DNA of 64,000 nucleotides from G963663365 sp963663365 (GCA_963663365.2 CAXXIH010000003.1:682001-746000); one strand, 5' to 3'; positions 1-9,156 are shown, counted from the stretch's first letter. Notes: generated by a model not told the origin, from the sequence alone. Made by a program: numbers and translations.

Positions 1-2317
1 CCGGTTGAATTCTGTTATTTCCCTCTTCGATCCACCATCTCCATAGGCCAGTCATTGTGTCGCGTACAATTTCCCAATGAGATAATGAAATCGGCGAAGT
101 TGAAGTCGTTGCGTGGATATTTTCAGTTTTATCATCCTCCATTCTATTTCGGGATGTCTCCCATTTTAGCAATTCTTTCAAATGATATGCCGTATCTGTG
201 GATATTTTCTTGAGGGCAAACATCTTGCCCAAACGTCTGGATAGTGCATAGCGAACGTCGTTATTTTCGAAATCCCGCCAATTCTCTTCCTGCAACCTAT
301 CCTCCGGAGCCTTGTTGTGATTACGAGCATAGTCTTTCAGTGCTTCTATTATTCCTTCGGCAAGAAGGTACTCACGTAAGGCTTTATGGACGAATTCGAT
401 GCTCAATTTATGATTACTGTCTTCTATGCAAAGGAGTCTTGAGATGCTTATTAGAGTATTTTTTCCTGTCTGTTGCTTAACTGAACTCCAAACATCTTTG
501 ATTTTACCTTCTAGACGGAGCTCCAATTCTTTGGAGTCAATTGTCTCTCCACCGCATATTGTGATGGCCTCCGCCATTTTCCATAGCAGTCTGCGCAATT
601 GCTCCGATTGAATAGGTGTTTTTTGATGGCAATCCTGCTGACAGGTTTCTGATAACTTCATATCTACCAATCGCCTAAAATATTCTGTACGAATACTAGG
701 CCTATCATCTTGCATGCTTTGATTTGAGTTAATAGACAAATGTTTCAACGCCCAGCAAGCGTAAAGGGGCAGGCTCATGGTTTCAAACTCGGCGGCTTCA
801 ATGAGTTCGTTACCTATATATGCATTGAATTGAGAACTGTATGCCGCAACGGATTCCTCCTGACATTTTTGTATTTTATTAATTAAATCTAAGCAGAATG
901 AATTTGGAGTATTTGAATGTTCGAGTTTGGCTGCCGCCGTTTTCTTTACGAGGTTATTAAACGTTTTAGGGTGCAAGGGACGTATGGTCAATATCGGTGA
1001 TTTTTGCAGAATGGAATGGGCAAATGATTCCATATTTCCAGGCAATGATTCTCCAGTCAGGATCATACGAATTGTAGGTTTTCGTTTCTGTTGGTATTTA
1101 TCCCGCAAATAGATAAGCACGCGCTCCAAGCGTTTTAAAATTACTTCTGTCGAGGATGTGTGAAGTTCATCCCAACCATCCATAATTAATACGTAATCTG
1201 AAATTTCGGCTTTATCGAATCTTATTGCGACATCAAAAGTACTTTTATCAAAAAGCCTGTCATCAGCAACGAGTTCATCTGCTTCGAGACGTATGTAAAG
1301 AGAGATAGGTTTATCGTTAATGTCATCGAAATGGATGTCACGCATGCGTATGTAAATAGGGATCAAACCTTCGTTGCGCAATTCTTGACAAAGGCGCAGC
1401 ATAGAAGTTGTCTTTCCAGAGCCTGTACTGCCTTGAATGAATATGGGATTTTTTAATCTTGGATTTTGCATTAGAGAGATAACAGTGTTAAGGAGCGAAT
1501 GGCGTCCCCCGTTATTTTCTTGATGCGGATCTACCGGCTCTTTGCCGCTTTCCTCCATTGCCATATTGATTGGAGACCTGAATATCTTGCCGCAAGTCAG
1601 TTTCCCACAATCCATATCGACATAAACATGTTTTAAGGCGAAAGGTTCTATGTTGAAAACCGGTTCTTCTTCAAAAAGACGGTGTTGATAGTCGAGATGG
1701 CGTTTCAAAGCATCTTGAGCGCGCAGTTCTTCGGAATCCCAGCGCAGGCGTTCGGCAAAAGCCCTAAACGTCTCGCCCGTTCTTTCATGCGAAAGGATAT
1801 TTTTGAGGTTGGCGGCAAAGCGGCGGCTCACATAGGATTGAAGCAATCTCCGGTCTTTGGCTTCGTGCCCCGTACTCTCGGCCCACCGGTCTAAAATTTG
1901 CAGAGAACTTTCCAGAAAAGGGTGTTTTGCAGGGGCATCTAGATAAATACTCGAAAAGACGATTTCATGCGATGGTTCAAGTTGTTGAGTATCTTTGAGC
2001 CGGGGAGGTTTTCTATTTAATTTTTCAGGTTGGCCGATGGCTCGAATGGCCTGCGCTGCCGTACGTTGAAAGGCCAAGGTGCAAGCTGCATAGCCCAACT
2101 TTTCAATGTCTTTTTCCTTGCTTAATTCCTTACCAAGTTTGGCGAAGAATTTAATCAGACCTGCCGATTCGGCTGCGGATGTCCAGACGGCCTCGCTCAG
2201 TTCTTTACAGGGTAAGGAATCCATTACCGCCTGGGGCAGATCGGACTCACCCAATGCATCGGTTAAGTCATTAAAGTACTCGGTGGTGTCTTTGAGATGG
2301 GTTAGAAAACGGGACAT
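1..2317 (-). CDS. NACHT-domain STAND NTPase, C-terminus beyond window edge
   Basis: The minus-strand frame is open for 772 codons without a stop and runs off the left edge. The ATG at 2317-2315 follows a GGAGG site (2327-2331) nine bases upstream. Residues 1-290 are mostly helical with no recognised domain. A Walker A motif, GSTGSGKT, lies at residues 296-303, followed by an IPIYIRMRDI strand. The Walker B is VLIMDGWDE (D380, G381, D383, E384), the acidic DGxDE form typical of NACHT rather than AAA or NB-ARC. A winged-helix signature, EFVHKALREYLLAE, lies near residues 640-654, as in STAND proteins. At least 118 further residues follow; any sensor or effector domain at the C-terminus is outside the window. 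NACHT STAND proteins of bacteria include anti-phage sensors (bNACHT, Avs). The defence role here is inferred from family only. The gene looks more AT-rich than the sulfatase next to it, which suggests transfer. Confidence 0.85.
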   Translation of the reverse strand, partial: MSRFLTHLKDTTEYFNDLTDALGESDLPQAVMDSLPCKELSEAVWTSAAESAGLIKFFAKLGKELSKEKDIEKLGYAACTLAFQRTAAQAIRAIGQPEKLNRKPPRLKDTQQLEPSHEIVFSSIYLDAPAKHPFLESSLQILDRWAESTGHEAKDRRLLQSYVSRRFAANLKNILSHERTGETFRAFAERLRWDSEELRAQDALKRHLDYQHRLFEEEPVFNIEPFALKHVYVDMDCGKLTCGKIFRSPINMAMEESGKEPVDPHQENNGGRHSLLNTVISLMQNPRLKNPIFIQGSTGSGKTTSMLRLCQELRNEGLIPIYIRMRDIHFDDINDKPISLYIRLEADELVADDRLFDKSTFDVAIRFDKAEISDYVLIMDGWDELHTSSTEVILKRLERVLIYLRDKYQQKRKPTIRMILTGESLPGNMESFAHSILQKSPILTIRPLHPKTFNNLVKKTAAAKLEHSNTPNSFCLDLINKIQKCQEESVAAYSSQFNAYIGNELIEAAEFETMSLPLYACWALKHLSINSNQSMQDDRPSIRTEYFRRLVDMKLSETCQQDCHQKTPIQSEQLRRLLWKMAEAITICGGETIDSKELELRLEGKIKDVWSSVKQQTGKNTLISISRLLCIEDSNHKLSIEFVHKALREYLLAEGIIEALKDYARNHNKAPEDRLQEENWRDFENNDVRYALSRRLGKMFALKKISTDTAYHLKELLKWETSRNRMEDDKTENIHATTSTSPISLSHWEIVRDTMTGLWRWWIEEGNNRIQP

Positions 2318-2542
2318 CTGCTCTTCCCTCCTAAAGTCAACGAACCGCGCGTGAGTATAAATCGCGAAGTTAACATCGCATAAATTGTGTGGAATGAATA
2401 GTGGGTAGGTGCGCCATATGGCTCTCCACCTGCCGTTTACGCCGGTGGGGGGTGGCGGTAATTTGGAGTTTTGAGGGGACTATTGAAAACAGACTTAAGA
2501 CCGAATGGAAACTTTGGGCCGAATGCAGGAACTAGGTGCGCG

Positions 2543-3949
2543 ATGACACAAACAAATGGAATGAACCGGCGTGAATTTCAAACGGCTACGGCTTTGGCGG
2601 CGCTGCAATGTTGCCTGGCAAAGCGGGGCTTTGCCGCGACCGAAAATCAAGCGAAGCCATCGAAGCCGAACATTGTGCTGATTATGGCCGATGATTTGGG
2701 GTACGAATGCCTGAGCTGTAACGGCAGCGCGGCCTACCAAACACCGGTGTTGGACGGTCTGGCGGAGACGGGGGCACGGTTTACGCATTGCTATGTGAAT
2801 CCGCTGTGCACACCGACCCGGGCGGCGATTATGACCGGGAAATATAACTACCGTAATTTTGAAGCGTTCGGTCTTTTGCGCCGCCAGGAGCGGACCTTTG
2901 CGCAACGGCTCAAAGAGTGCGGTTACGCAACGGCGGTTGCCGGGAAATGGCAACTTGATTACGACCCCAAACGCGGACAGAGCCCATTCCAGTCCGGTTT
3001 CGATGCCTACTGCCTTTGGAATATCGCTTGGAAAGACGGCCGGATTGCAAATGACCGTTACGCCGACGCCAATCTTTTACGTCTGAACCGCGCAACCGGG
3101 CAAGCCGAACCTTTAAAAGTGACCGGAGAGTACGGGCCGGAAGTTTGCGCGGAATACTTGCTCGATTTTATGGACGATTCGGTTAAAAAAGGGACGCCTT
3201 TTTTTGCGTATTACCCCATGATTTTAACACATAGCCCCTTCACGCCATCGCCGCGCAGCCCGGAATGGAGATCAGGCGACCGGCACGAAGACAATAACCG
3301 GTTTTTTAAAGATATGGTCGAAAGCATGGACGATTTGGTGGGCCGGATTGTTGCCAAACTCGACGAACTGGGGATACGTAATAATACGTTGATTCTTTTT
3401 ACGGGGGATAACGGCACGCATATCAATCTCGCATCGGCCATGCAGGACGGTTCGACGATTAACGGAGGCAAAGGAAAATTAAACGATGCGGGGACGCATG
3501 TTCCTTTGGTCGCCAATTGGCCGGGGAAAATCCCATCGGGGCGCACGGTGGATGATTTGGTCAGCGTGGTGGATTTTTTACCGACGATGATGGAAGCGTC
3601 AGGCTCAGCAATTACCCCAGAAGACAGCTACGGATGCGACGGCGTCAGTTTCTACCCCGCCCTGCTTGGTGAGTCTTATCAAGCGCGGGAGTGGGTGATG
3701 CTGGAGTATTACGAAAGCCGCGGCGTGCGGAACCGTCAGGAAGGCCGTTTTATTCGTAACCATCGTTGGAAACTTTATGGTGTGGGGACATCGCCATGTA
3801 CCGGCAAGCCGCTTCCGAAAGGTGGAGAACTATATGATCTCGCCAACGATCCGGGCGAACAGAAACCAATCCAGGCCGGACAGATGCAAGAAGCAGACGC
3901 AATCCGTAAGGAGTTCGAGGCCGTCCTGGCCCAGCACGCCACGGCGTGA
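2543..3949 (+). CDS. Tat-exported sulfatase (arylsulfatase-type)
   Basis: This is a type I sulfatase that would hydrolyse sulfate esters, probably on polysaccharides, outside the cytoplasm. It starts with a Tat-like signal (MNRREF followed by an Ala/Leu-rich segment), then the family N-terminal strand NIVLIMADDLGYE with metal-binding Asp residues. The catalytic motif is C89-T-P-T-R, fitting CxPxR, in which the Cys is converted to formylglycine. FTGDNGTH supplies the C-terminal metal site. The length of 468 residues is usual. I chose ATG 2543; an in-frame TTG at 2471 would add 24 residues unlike a leader, and ATG 2561 would begin exactly at MNRREF. No maturation enzyme (FGE or anSME) is encoded in the window. 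The substrate cannot be read from sequence. Confidence 0.9.
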   Translation: MTQTNGMNRREFQTATALAALQCCLAKRGFAATENQAKPSKPNIVLIMADDLGYECLSCNGSAAYQTPVLDGLAETGARFTHCYVNPLCTPTRAAIMTGKYNYRNFEAFGLLRRQERTFAQRLKECGYATAVAGKWQLDYDPKRGQSPFQSGFDAYCLWNIAWKDGRIANDRYADANLLRLNRATGQAEPLKVTGEYGPEVCAEYLLDFMDDSVKKGTPFFAYYPMILTHSPFTPSPRSPEWRSGDRHEDNNRFFKDMVESMDDLVGRIVAKLDELGIRNNTLILFTGDNGTHINLASAMQDGSTINGGKGKLNDAGTHVPLVANWPGKIPSGRTVDDLVSVVDFLPTMMEASGSAITPEDSYGCDGVSFYPALLGESYQAREWVMLEYYESRGVRNRQEGRFIRNHRWKLYGVGTSPCTGKPLPKGGELYDLANDPGEQKPIQAGQMQEADAIRKEFEAVLAQHATA

Positions 3950-3978
3950 CCGCCGGGGACATGACGGCTAACGCCGCT

Positions 3979-4034
3979 CGGATTAAAGGCAGCCGGTGCG
4001 CGCATACGCGCGGCCCGGGCACCAAAAGAGAAAT
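3979..4034 (+). repeat. 56-bp intergenic direct repeat, copy 1
   Basis: This copy matches positions 4288-4343 at 55 of 56 bases; the only difference is GGC versus GTC near its left part. It contains the palindromic core CGCGCATACGCGCG and ends in CACCAAAAGAGAAAT. It lies just downstream of the sulfatase stop codon. The two copies frame a stretch with further hairpins, so the gap 3950-4389 is a non-coding repeat cluster rather than a gene. Confidence 0.9.
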
Positions 4035-4146
4035 AGATTTTCCGCGAACCTCCGGTGCTTGGTATGGATTTTTGAGGGAGTTGGTGGATGGCGGGGGAGT
4101 TATTGCGATGAAAAAAGCATGTTTTCTCCTCTTGTGCTGACGCACC

Positions 4147-4174
4147 CAGACAAGCGAGTTGTCTGGGCCACCCG
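4147..4174 (+). repeat. Dispersed hairpin repeat (28 bp), copy at 4.1 kb
   Basis: A 28-base stretch beginning CAGACAAGCGAGTTGTCTG is identical to 14406-14433, about 10 kb away. Its first 19 bases form a perfect 7-bp stem (CAGACAA/TTGTCTG) around GCGAG. Near both copies lies a GAGTTGGT(G/A)GAT(G/A)GCGGGA-like segment (here at about 4078-4100). This is part of a dispersed non-coding family. Confidence 0.85.
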
Positions 4175-4185
4175 TTGGAGTGAGT

Positions 4186-4290
4186 TGGTGGATGGAGAGC
4201 TACGTATGTATATATGGCAGACAGCGGCTCATCAGGAGATTCGCCCTCCCGCCCGTGGCCGGGCAGGACATGATGCCTAACGGCTCACGG
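4186..4290 (+). repeat. Degenerate ~100-bp intergenic repeat, related to 46806-46913
   Basis: The stretch from GTGGATGGAGAG through ATGTATATATGGCAGACAGCGGCTC, CGCCCTCCCGC and CGGCTCACG follows the same order of words as 46806-46913, between two unrelated genes. Part of it also recurs at about 13975-14033. It is recognised as an imperfect repeat by eye; no percentage identity was computed. Confidence 0.65.
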
Positions 4291-4343
4291 ATTAAAGTCA
4301 GCCGGTGCGCGCATACGCGCGGCCCGGGCACCAAAAGAGAAAT
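4288..4343 (+). repeat. 56-bp intergenic direct repeat, copy 2
   Basis: This is the second copy of the element at 3979-4034 (one mismatch in 56 bases). It ends 46 bases before the start of the downstream gene, so it may lie within that gene's leader or promoter region. Confidence 0.9.
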
Positions 4344-4389
4344 TAAGGCATTCATTTAAATCACGAATTTATGAAGGAGATTTTGGGAC

Positions 4390-5655
4390 ATGGAATCTTG
4401 CTTTTCTATGAAATGGATATGTGTTGCCATTCTTGTGGCGTGTATGGCTCAGGCCGGAACGAGTGAGGAACCCGGATTCGGAGAGCCGTACAAGCTCGAA
4501 GTTCTTGCGCCGCAGGCCAAGCACGCGACTGATCCGGAAACCGGAGCGGTACTTTTATATCTGACAAGCGGGCCACTGCATCACGAGAATCTCTATTTTC
4601 ACGAACGTTCCTGGTTGCAGGACGATTCAGTGATCTTGTTTTATGCGCGTCACGATTTCAACGGCCTTATGGGATATGTGGTTGAAACCGGCGAACTGAT
4701 ACGTTTTGCCTCGGAAGACGGCGCTCCCCTGCAAGGAGCCACAGCCAGACTTAACCGTCCGACGATTTATGCCATGGCCGGAAAACGTGCGGTGGAAATT
4801 GCATTGGAGATTGAACCTTCAAAAAATCCGGCGCAGACGCGATCAACCATACGAGCCAGGCAACGTGTGCTTTGTGAAATCGATCATGCATCCGGATCAT
4901 TGAATGAAAGTTGCGATGGCCGGTACCTAAGCATGGGCGTCAATGAGGGCAGCACGCCGGATACATCATCGATTTTTTTAATTTCAACGAACGATGGCAA
5001 ACTCGAACGGCTTTGCGGGATGCCGCCGGGTACGAATTCAGTAGTCACGCATGTGCAATGGAGTATCACCAATCCCAACCTGCTCAGTTTTGCTAATAGT
5101 CCGATTCGGATTTGGGTTGTCGATATTCGCGATAAAGTCCCCTGGGCGCCCTATGAACAACGTCCGGGCGAGTTGGTGACGCATGAGGTTTGGTGGGTCA
5201 ACGATCTTTTGGTGTTTTGCGGCGGCATTCATCCCAAACCGCTAGAAGACGCGCATGTTAAAACGCTCAATCCGCATACGGGCGAAGTGCGTATCATCGG
5301 CGAGGGGGCTTGGTGGCCCGAAGCGACCGCGATTGAACTGGCGCGATGCAATTGGTGGCATCCGGCGGGCAGCCCCGATGGACATTGGGTCGTGGCGGAT
5401 AATTGGCACGGCGACATCATGCTTTTTGAAGGGCTGACATCGAGACCGCGTCTTTTAACGCAAAACCACCGAACCTATGGCGGCGGAGAGCATCCCGAAG
5501 TCGGCTGGGACCGTCACGGCGAGCAGGTAATTTTCGCATCGCACAAACTCGATGACGGCATTCATGCCTGCGTGGCGACCATTCCGGAAACGTGGCAACA
5601 AGAAGTCCGTACGTTCGGACGGCGTATCGAATCGGTGGCGGACAGCGAACGATAA
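4390..5655 (+). CDS. Secreted oligogalacturonate-lyase-like beta-propeller protein
   Basis: A 421-residue protein with an N-terminal signal (hydrophobic WICVAILVACMAQA ending before GTSEE). The mature part is rich in propeller-like strands, with SPDGHWVVADNWHGDI and a GGGEHPEVGWDRHGEQVIFAS segment near the C-terminus. These resemble oligogalacturonate lyases (PL22) and PD40/TolB-type propellers, in which His residues hold the catalytic metal. PL22 enzymes are usually cytoplasmic, so a secreted member would act outside or in the periplasm. A GAAGGAG ribosome site lies at about 4372-4378. It follows the sulfatase in the same direction but is separated from it by 440 bases of repeats. The lyase activity is inference; another propeller hydrolase or binding protein is possible. 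Confidence 0.55.
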   Translation: MESCFSMKWICVAILVACMAQAGTSEEPGFGEPYKLEVLAPQAKHATDPETGAVLLYLTSGPLHHENLYFHERSWLQDDSVILFYARHDFNGLMGYVVETGELIRFASEDGAPLQGATARLNRPTIYAMAGKRAVEIALEIEPSKNPAQTRSTIRARQRVLCEIDHASGSLNESCDGRYLSMGVNEGSTPDTSSIFLISTNDGKLERLCGMPPGTNSVVTHVQWSITNPNLLSFANSPIRIWVVDIRDKVPWAPYEQRPGELVTHEVWWVNDLLVFCGGIHPKPLEDAHVKTLNPHTGEVRIIGEGAWWPEATAIELARCNWWHPAGSPDGHWVVADNWHGDIMLFEGLTSRPRLLTQNHRTYGGGEHPEVGWDRHGEQVIFASHKLDDGIHACVATIPETWQQEVRTFGRRIESVADSER

Positions 5656-5683
5656 CCCGGGTTTGTCTAACCGTTCGGTTCCA

Positions 5684-6928
5684 TTAGGGGAGGAAGAGGC
5701 GGGATTGGGCCAGGCAATCGCATAACTCGGCATAGAGCTCATAGATGCGTTCTTTGCGCCAATCGCCATTTATGTTCTGTAACATTCTTCGAGAGAGACA
5801 GCCGTTTTCAAGAATCGTCTCCAGCGCAGCGGCGCTATCGTCATGGCCTGTGATGGATGAGGCGGTTTGTTCGTATAAATACGTCCAAAGCGCTTCAGCC
5901 GTGCATTCCGAATGCGCGGTATAGCCAAACAGACCGAGATAGGTCGGATCAGAGATTTTCGCCTCACCGGCTTTTTGCATGGTTTGCAGCAAAATCTCAA
6001 CCAACGGATCGACACTTGCGGCTTGCTGCCGCTCCAGACTACACCACCGCTCTTCAATTAACGCTTTCAAAACGGCATCGAGCAGCGTAAGTATGGCGAT
6101 ATCCGCTAAGGGGCATTCTTGAATATCGAGCACGCGGATTTCAATTGTGTTTCTATCGAACCGCGCGATGGCTCCGCGTGCATTCAGCCATTCATATTGC
6201 AAAATCCCATCGGGATCGAACGGTGCAATATCGCGGTACATCGGTTCGAAAATGGTTTTGCAATACTCCGCTTCACTAAAGGCCGGTTCGGGAATGATCT
6301 TTCCCGAGATTGAAGGAATGCGGCTGGAATTGGTGCGGTAATACTCCATACGCGTATCCAACCATTTTGAAGGTTCCGCATTTTGGATCGGACTGGCGGC
6401 GGTCAAGGCGGGAATGATCGGCAAAAGAACACGTATCGCGGCATGAAGTTTGGCGAATTCCGCATCTCCGGCAAAAGGAAGATTCAGGTGAGTGCTTTGC
6501 AGATTCGACCATCCATGCCCCCGGCAATCAAAGATGCGGTTATAGGTTTCATATACCGGATTGTATTCATGCGGCCAGAGATGCGTTTCCGTATCGGGAT
6601 TCATCCACGGGTGCATTGCTGTGGGCATAAGCCGGGCATTCATCGGAGCCAAACGCTCATTGATATTGTTCACATCCACCTGGAAGGTTTTTGCGAGGCC
6701 ATCCAACGCGGGTGTGGGGCCGTTGGTTTTTAATTCGATCACATGCGAAACCAATTCATTCGACCAACATAATGGTCCGCATTCGATTTCGGATTCATAC
6801 GCACCACAGACGGAATGAATCAAACGGTCGGCAGCCGGCATGATGGAAAGCGTATCGCGATCCACAATCATATATTCCAGTTCTACACCATAGGCGGAGA
6901 ACAAGGAAATCGGCAAAGAAACGCTCAT
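5684..6928 (-). CDS. Glutamate-cysteine ligase family 2 (GCS2) amidoligase
   Basis: A 414-residue member of the carboxylate-amine ligase family GCS2. It has the N-terminal YGVELEYMIVD strand with metal-binding Glu, STHLNLPF in the active-site region and the nucleotide-site strand NTIEIRVLDIQECPLADIAI. The fold joins a carboxylate, often the gamma-carboxylate of glutamate, to an amine with ATP. Its start ATG overlaps the stop of the RimK-like gene by four bases (ATGA), so translation is probably coupled. It is the last gene of a minus-strand operon with an ATP-grasp ligase and a papain-like peptidase. That partnership argues for a peptide or modified-metabolite pathway rather than glutathione synthesis. 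The substrate is unknown. Confidence 0.8.
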   Translation of the reverse strand: MSVSLPISLFSAYGVELEYMIVDRDTLSIMPAADRLIHSVCGAYESEIECGPLCWSNELVSHVIELKTNGPTPALDGLAKTFQVDVNNINERLAPMNARLMPTAMHPWMNPDTETHLWPHEYNPVYETYNRIFDCRGHGWSNLQSTHLNLPFAGDAEFAKLHAAIRVLLPIIPALTAASPIQNAEPSKWLDTRMEYYRTNSSRIPSISGKIIPEPAFSEAEYCKTIFEPMYRDIAPFDPDGILQYEWLNARGAIARFDRNTIEIRVLDIQECPLADIAILTLLDAVLKALIEERWCSLERQQAASVDPLVEILLQTMQKAGEAKISDPTYLGLFGYTAHSECTAEALWTYLYEQTASSITGHDDSAAALETILENGCLSRRMLQNINGDWRKERIYELYAELCDCLAQSRLFLP

Positions 6929-8388
6929 GCTTTGCGCTCCTTAAGTTTCTCAATACGTTCGATAAAAACGGAGACGATTCGTTCGTACAATTCATCTTTT
7001 AGGCAGGCGTCCTCAAATCCGGAATCGAGACTGGGATTGTCGTTGATTTCAATCACAAGAACGCGTTGGCCGATTTGTTTGAGATCGACGCCATAGAGAC
7101 CGTCTCCGATTAAGTTGGCGGCGCGCAAGGCGGCTTTCACGACCTGTTCGGGAGCATCTTCGATTTTTAGGGCCGCAACATCGCCATAGCGGGTTTTGCC
7201 GTTCAGTTCGTTCTTTTGGATCTGCCAATGGGCCTCGGCCATGAAGTATTTACAGACATACAGCGGCTTGCGGTTCAATATCCCCACCCGCCAGTCGAAA
7301 GGTGTAGGCATAAATTCCTGAGCGATAATCATCTCGGAATCTTTTAATAGACGGTCAACATAATGTTGAAACGATTCCTCCGTTTCGGCCTTAAACACGC
7401 CCTGTGAGAAGGAACTATCGGGCATCTTCAGGATACAGGGCAAGCCGATTTCAGCCAGGACAGTATTCCGATTGGCACGATGGAGGATCATGGTTTTGGG
7501 ATGGGGCACACGATGCCGTCCCAAGAGTTCGGCCAGGAAGACTTTGTTGGTGCAGAGTTGAATCGAATGGGGATCATCGATGACAACCAAACCTTCAGCG
7601 GCCGCACGGCGGGAGAAGCGATACGTATGATGGTTGACGCTGGTTGTTTCGCGGATAAAAAGCGCATCGAATTGCGGCAAACTTCCATAATCGTCTTTTG
7701 TAATGAATTCGACACCGAGGCCGTGACGTTGTGCCGCACGGGCGAATTTTTTCAATGCCCGTTTGTCAGATGGAGGATTTTCTTCATCGGGATTTTGTAG
7801 AATCGCTAGATCATAGCAAGGCGGCTTTTGCCGATTGGCACGTCTGGGCGATGCAAAAAACGCCTGGGCGGCCTCATGGACGAACGGCAGGTGTTCATCA
7901 GGGATATCTTTGTCGGAGATCGGGCGGATGTGATGAACCGACCAGTGATCATCCAAATAGCGAAACTCGGCCCGCAGTAACGGGGATTGGAATAATTTAA
8001 AAAGACGATTGGCCAGGTGGTCATACCGTTTGGCCATGTTACGTCCGAAATAAATACTCAATGTGAAGCGGTCCAATTTCAACGGTTTGAGGCTCCGTTG
8101 GATCAGCTCATCGAGGCCATCAGACATCAATCGCGTAATCGAAAGCGATTTCATATCCTGGATGGTTTCAATGCTGGGAAGAGGGCGATGACCGCGCGCC
8201 GCCGCCAGTAGTGAGACATAATACCCCATGCTTTGATAACGATAACTGCTGCAAAGATTGAATACATAGGCATTGCGCAGGTCATTGAAACGAGGATCTG
8301 TGAGGTATTCCCGCGCTGGTGTAACTTGGGCTCCCGAGGGACGTAGCCGCCAGCGCTTGGGATTGTTGACGACCAACAAAATGGACAT
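6925..8388 (-). CDS. RimK-like ATP-grasp ligase with N-terminal RLAN domain
   Basis: A 487-residue protein. Residues about 1-150 match the RLAN domain (RimK-like ATP-grasp N-terminal), including SSYRYQSMGYYVSLLAAARGHR. The remainder is a RimK-type ATP-grasp domain: DPHSIQLCTNKVFLAELL, the nucleotide lysine strand CILKMPDSSFSQG, IIAQEFMPT, and the metal-binding VIEINDNPSLDSG. RimK-type ligases add glutamate or other amino acids to a carboxylate through an acyl phosphate. Three bases separate its start from the stop of the upstream peptidase gene, with AAGGAAG in front. Together with the flanking peptidase and GCS2 ligase it forms a tight three-gene unit. The target peptide or small molecule is not identifiable here. 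Confidence 0.85.
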   Translation of the reverse strand: MSILLVVNNPKRWRLRPSGAQVTPAREYLTDPRFNDLRNAYVFNLCSSYRYQSMGYYVSLLAAARGHRPLPSIETIQDMKSLSITRLMSDGLDELIQRSLKPLKLDRFTLSIYFGRNMAKRYDHLANRLFKLFQSPLLRAEFRYLDDHWSVHHIRPISDKDIPDEHLPFVHEAAQAFFASPRRANRQKPPCYDLAILQNPDEENPPSDKRALKKFARAAQRHGLGVEFITKDDYGSLPQFDALFIRETTSVNHHTYRFSRRAAAEGLVVIDDPHSIQLCTNKVFLAELLGRHRVPHPKTMILHRANRNTVLAEIGLPCILKMPDSSFSQGVFKAETEESFQHYVDRLLKDSEMIIAQEFMPTPFDWRVGILNRKPLYVCKYFMAEAHWQIQKNELNGKTRYGDVAALKIEDAPEQVVKAALRAANLIGDGLYGVDLKQIGQRVLVIEINDNPSLDSGFEDACLKDELYERIVSVFIERIEKLKERKA

Positions 8389-8391
8389 GAG

Positions 8392-9156
8392 TTAATAGGA
8401 TTCCTTCCTTGGTTCTATGATAAGAAAATTGGCGTCATCGGTTATAACGCCCAGCATGATGGCACAGACGAGCCGGTCCAGATCAACGGAATAATGCTGA
8501 GGTTCTTGGAACGGATTGGGAAAGAGCGGATCTGCGACCAATACATTTCGCGTTTCTTTGTTATAACCGCATAAAACGACAAAATGACCGCAGGGCTCAC
8601 CCCGCAGGTCATCGTAATCGCAACGAGGCCCGGTTTCGCGCGCACTGCGGTAGAGGTACGTGGCGCTCAAACCGGTGAGAATGGGGATATCTTTCTTGAG
8701 ATAATATTGAATCAAGCGGTGGTTCATATCTCGAAAACGAACGGTTCCACCCAGATTGATGAAATTGAGATAATGATGAGTAATCGTATTGATGCGTTCA
8801 TCGCATTTGAATTCGAGTTGAGCGACCAGCTTGTCCCTGATCGTGGCCATGGGGAGCCCAAACCAGGTGGGATCGAATATATTCAGGTTATATGAATAGA
8901 TCGTCGCTTTATAACCGCGCTTCAAGGCATGGCAGGCCAATATCACAGCCAGCGTGCCGCCGGAGTCTAATTGAGGAATCTTCCCGATCAGCGTTTGGAG
9001 CGGTATTGAATCGTCATAGTAATTGTATACCGCCTGCAAACAGGTCTGGCCGCAGGTAAAAAAGTTAGGCTGCGGTTTGATCTCAAAATGGATACGTTTT
9101 TCATCCGGAGTGGAAACGGCCTTATCGTACACCGGAGTGTACTCCTTTTTTATCAT
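8392..9156 (-). CDS. C39-like papain-fold cysteine peptidase
   Basis: A 254-residue protein without a signal peptide. It contains a complete papain-like triad in C39 order: Q29 with C35 in the CGQTC motif, H191 in CGHFVVL, and D209 in VADP. The lone peptidase fold lacks the ABC transporter parts of bacteriocin exporters, so it probably acts in the cytoplasm. As the first gene of the amidoligase unit it could trim or hydrolyse the amide bonds made by its two neighbours. That role is inferred from operon membership. No strong ribosome site precedes its ATG. Confidence 0.75.
   Translation of the reverse strand: MIKKEYTPVYDKAVSTPDEKRIHFEIKPQPNFFTCGQTCLQAVYNYYDDSIPLQTLIGKIPQLDSGGTLAVILACHALKRGYKATIYSYNLNIFDPTWFGLPMATIRDKLVAQLEFKCDERINTITHHYLNFINLGGTVRFRDMNHRLIQYYLKKDIPILTGLSATYLYRSARETGPRCDYDDLRGEPCGHFVVLCGYNKETRNVLVADPLFPNPFQEPQHYSVDLDRLVCAIMLGVITDDANFLIIEPRKESY

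Noticed and set aside
3950..4389. Short frames in the repeat cluster (such as 3996-4280)
   Set aside because: They read through repeated hairpin DNA and change with repeat copy; no ribosome sites or homologous motifs.
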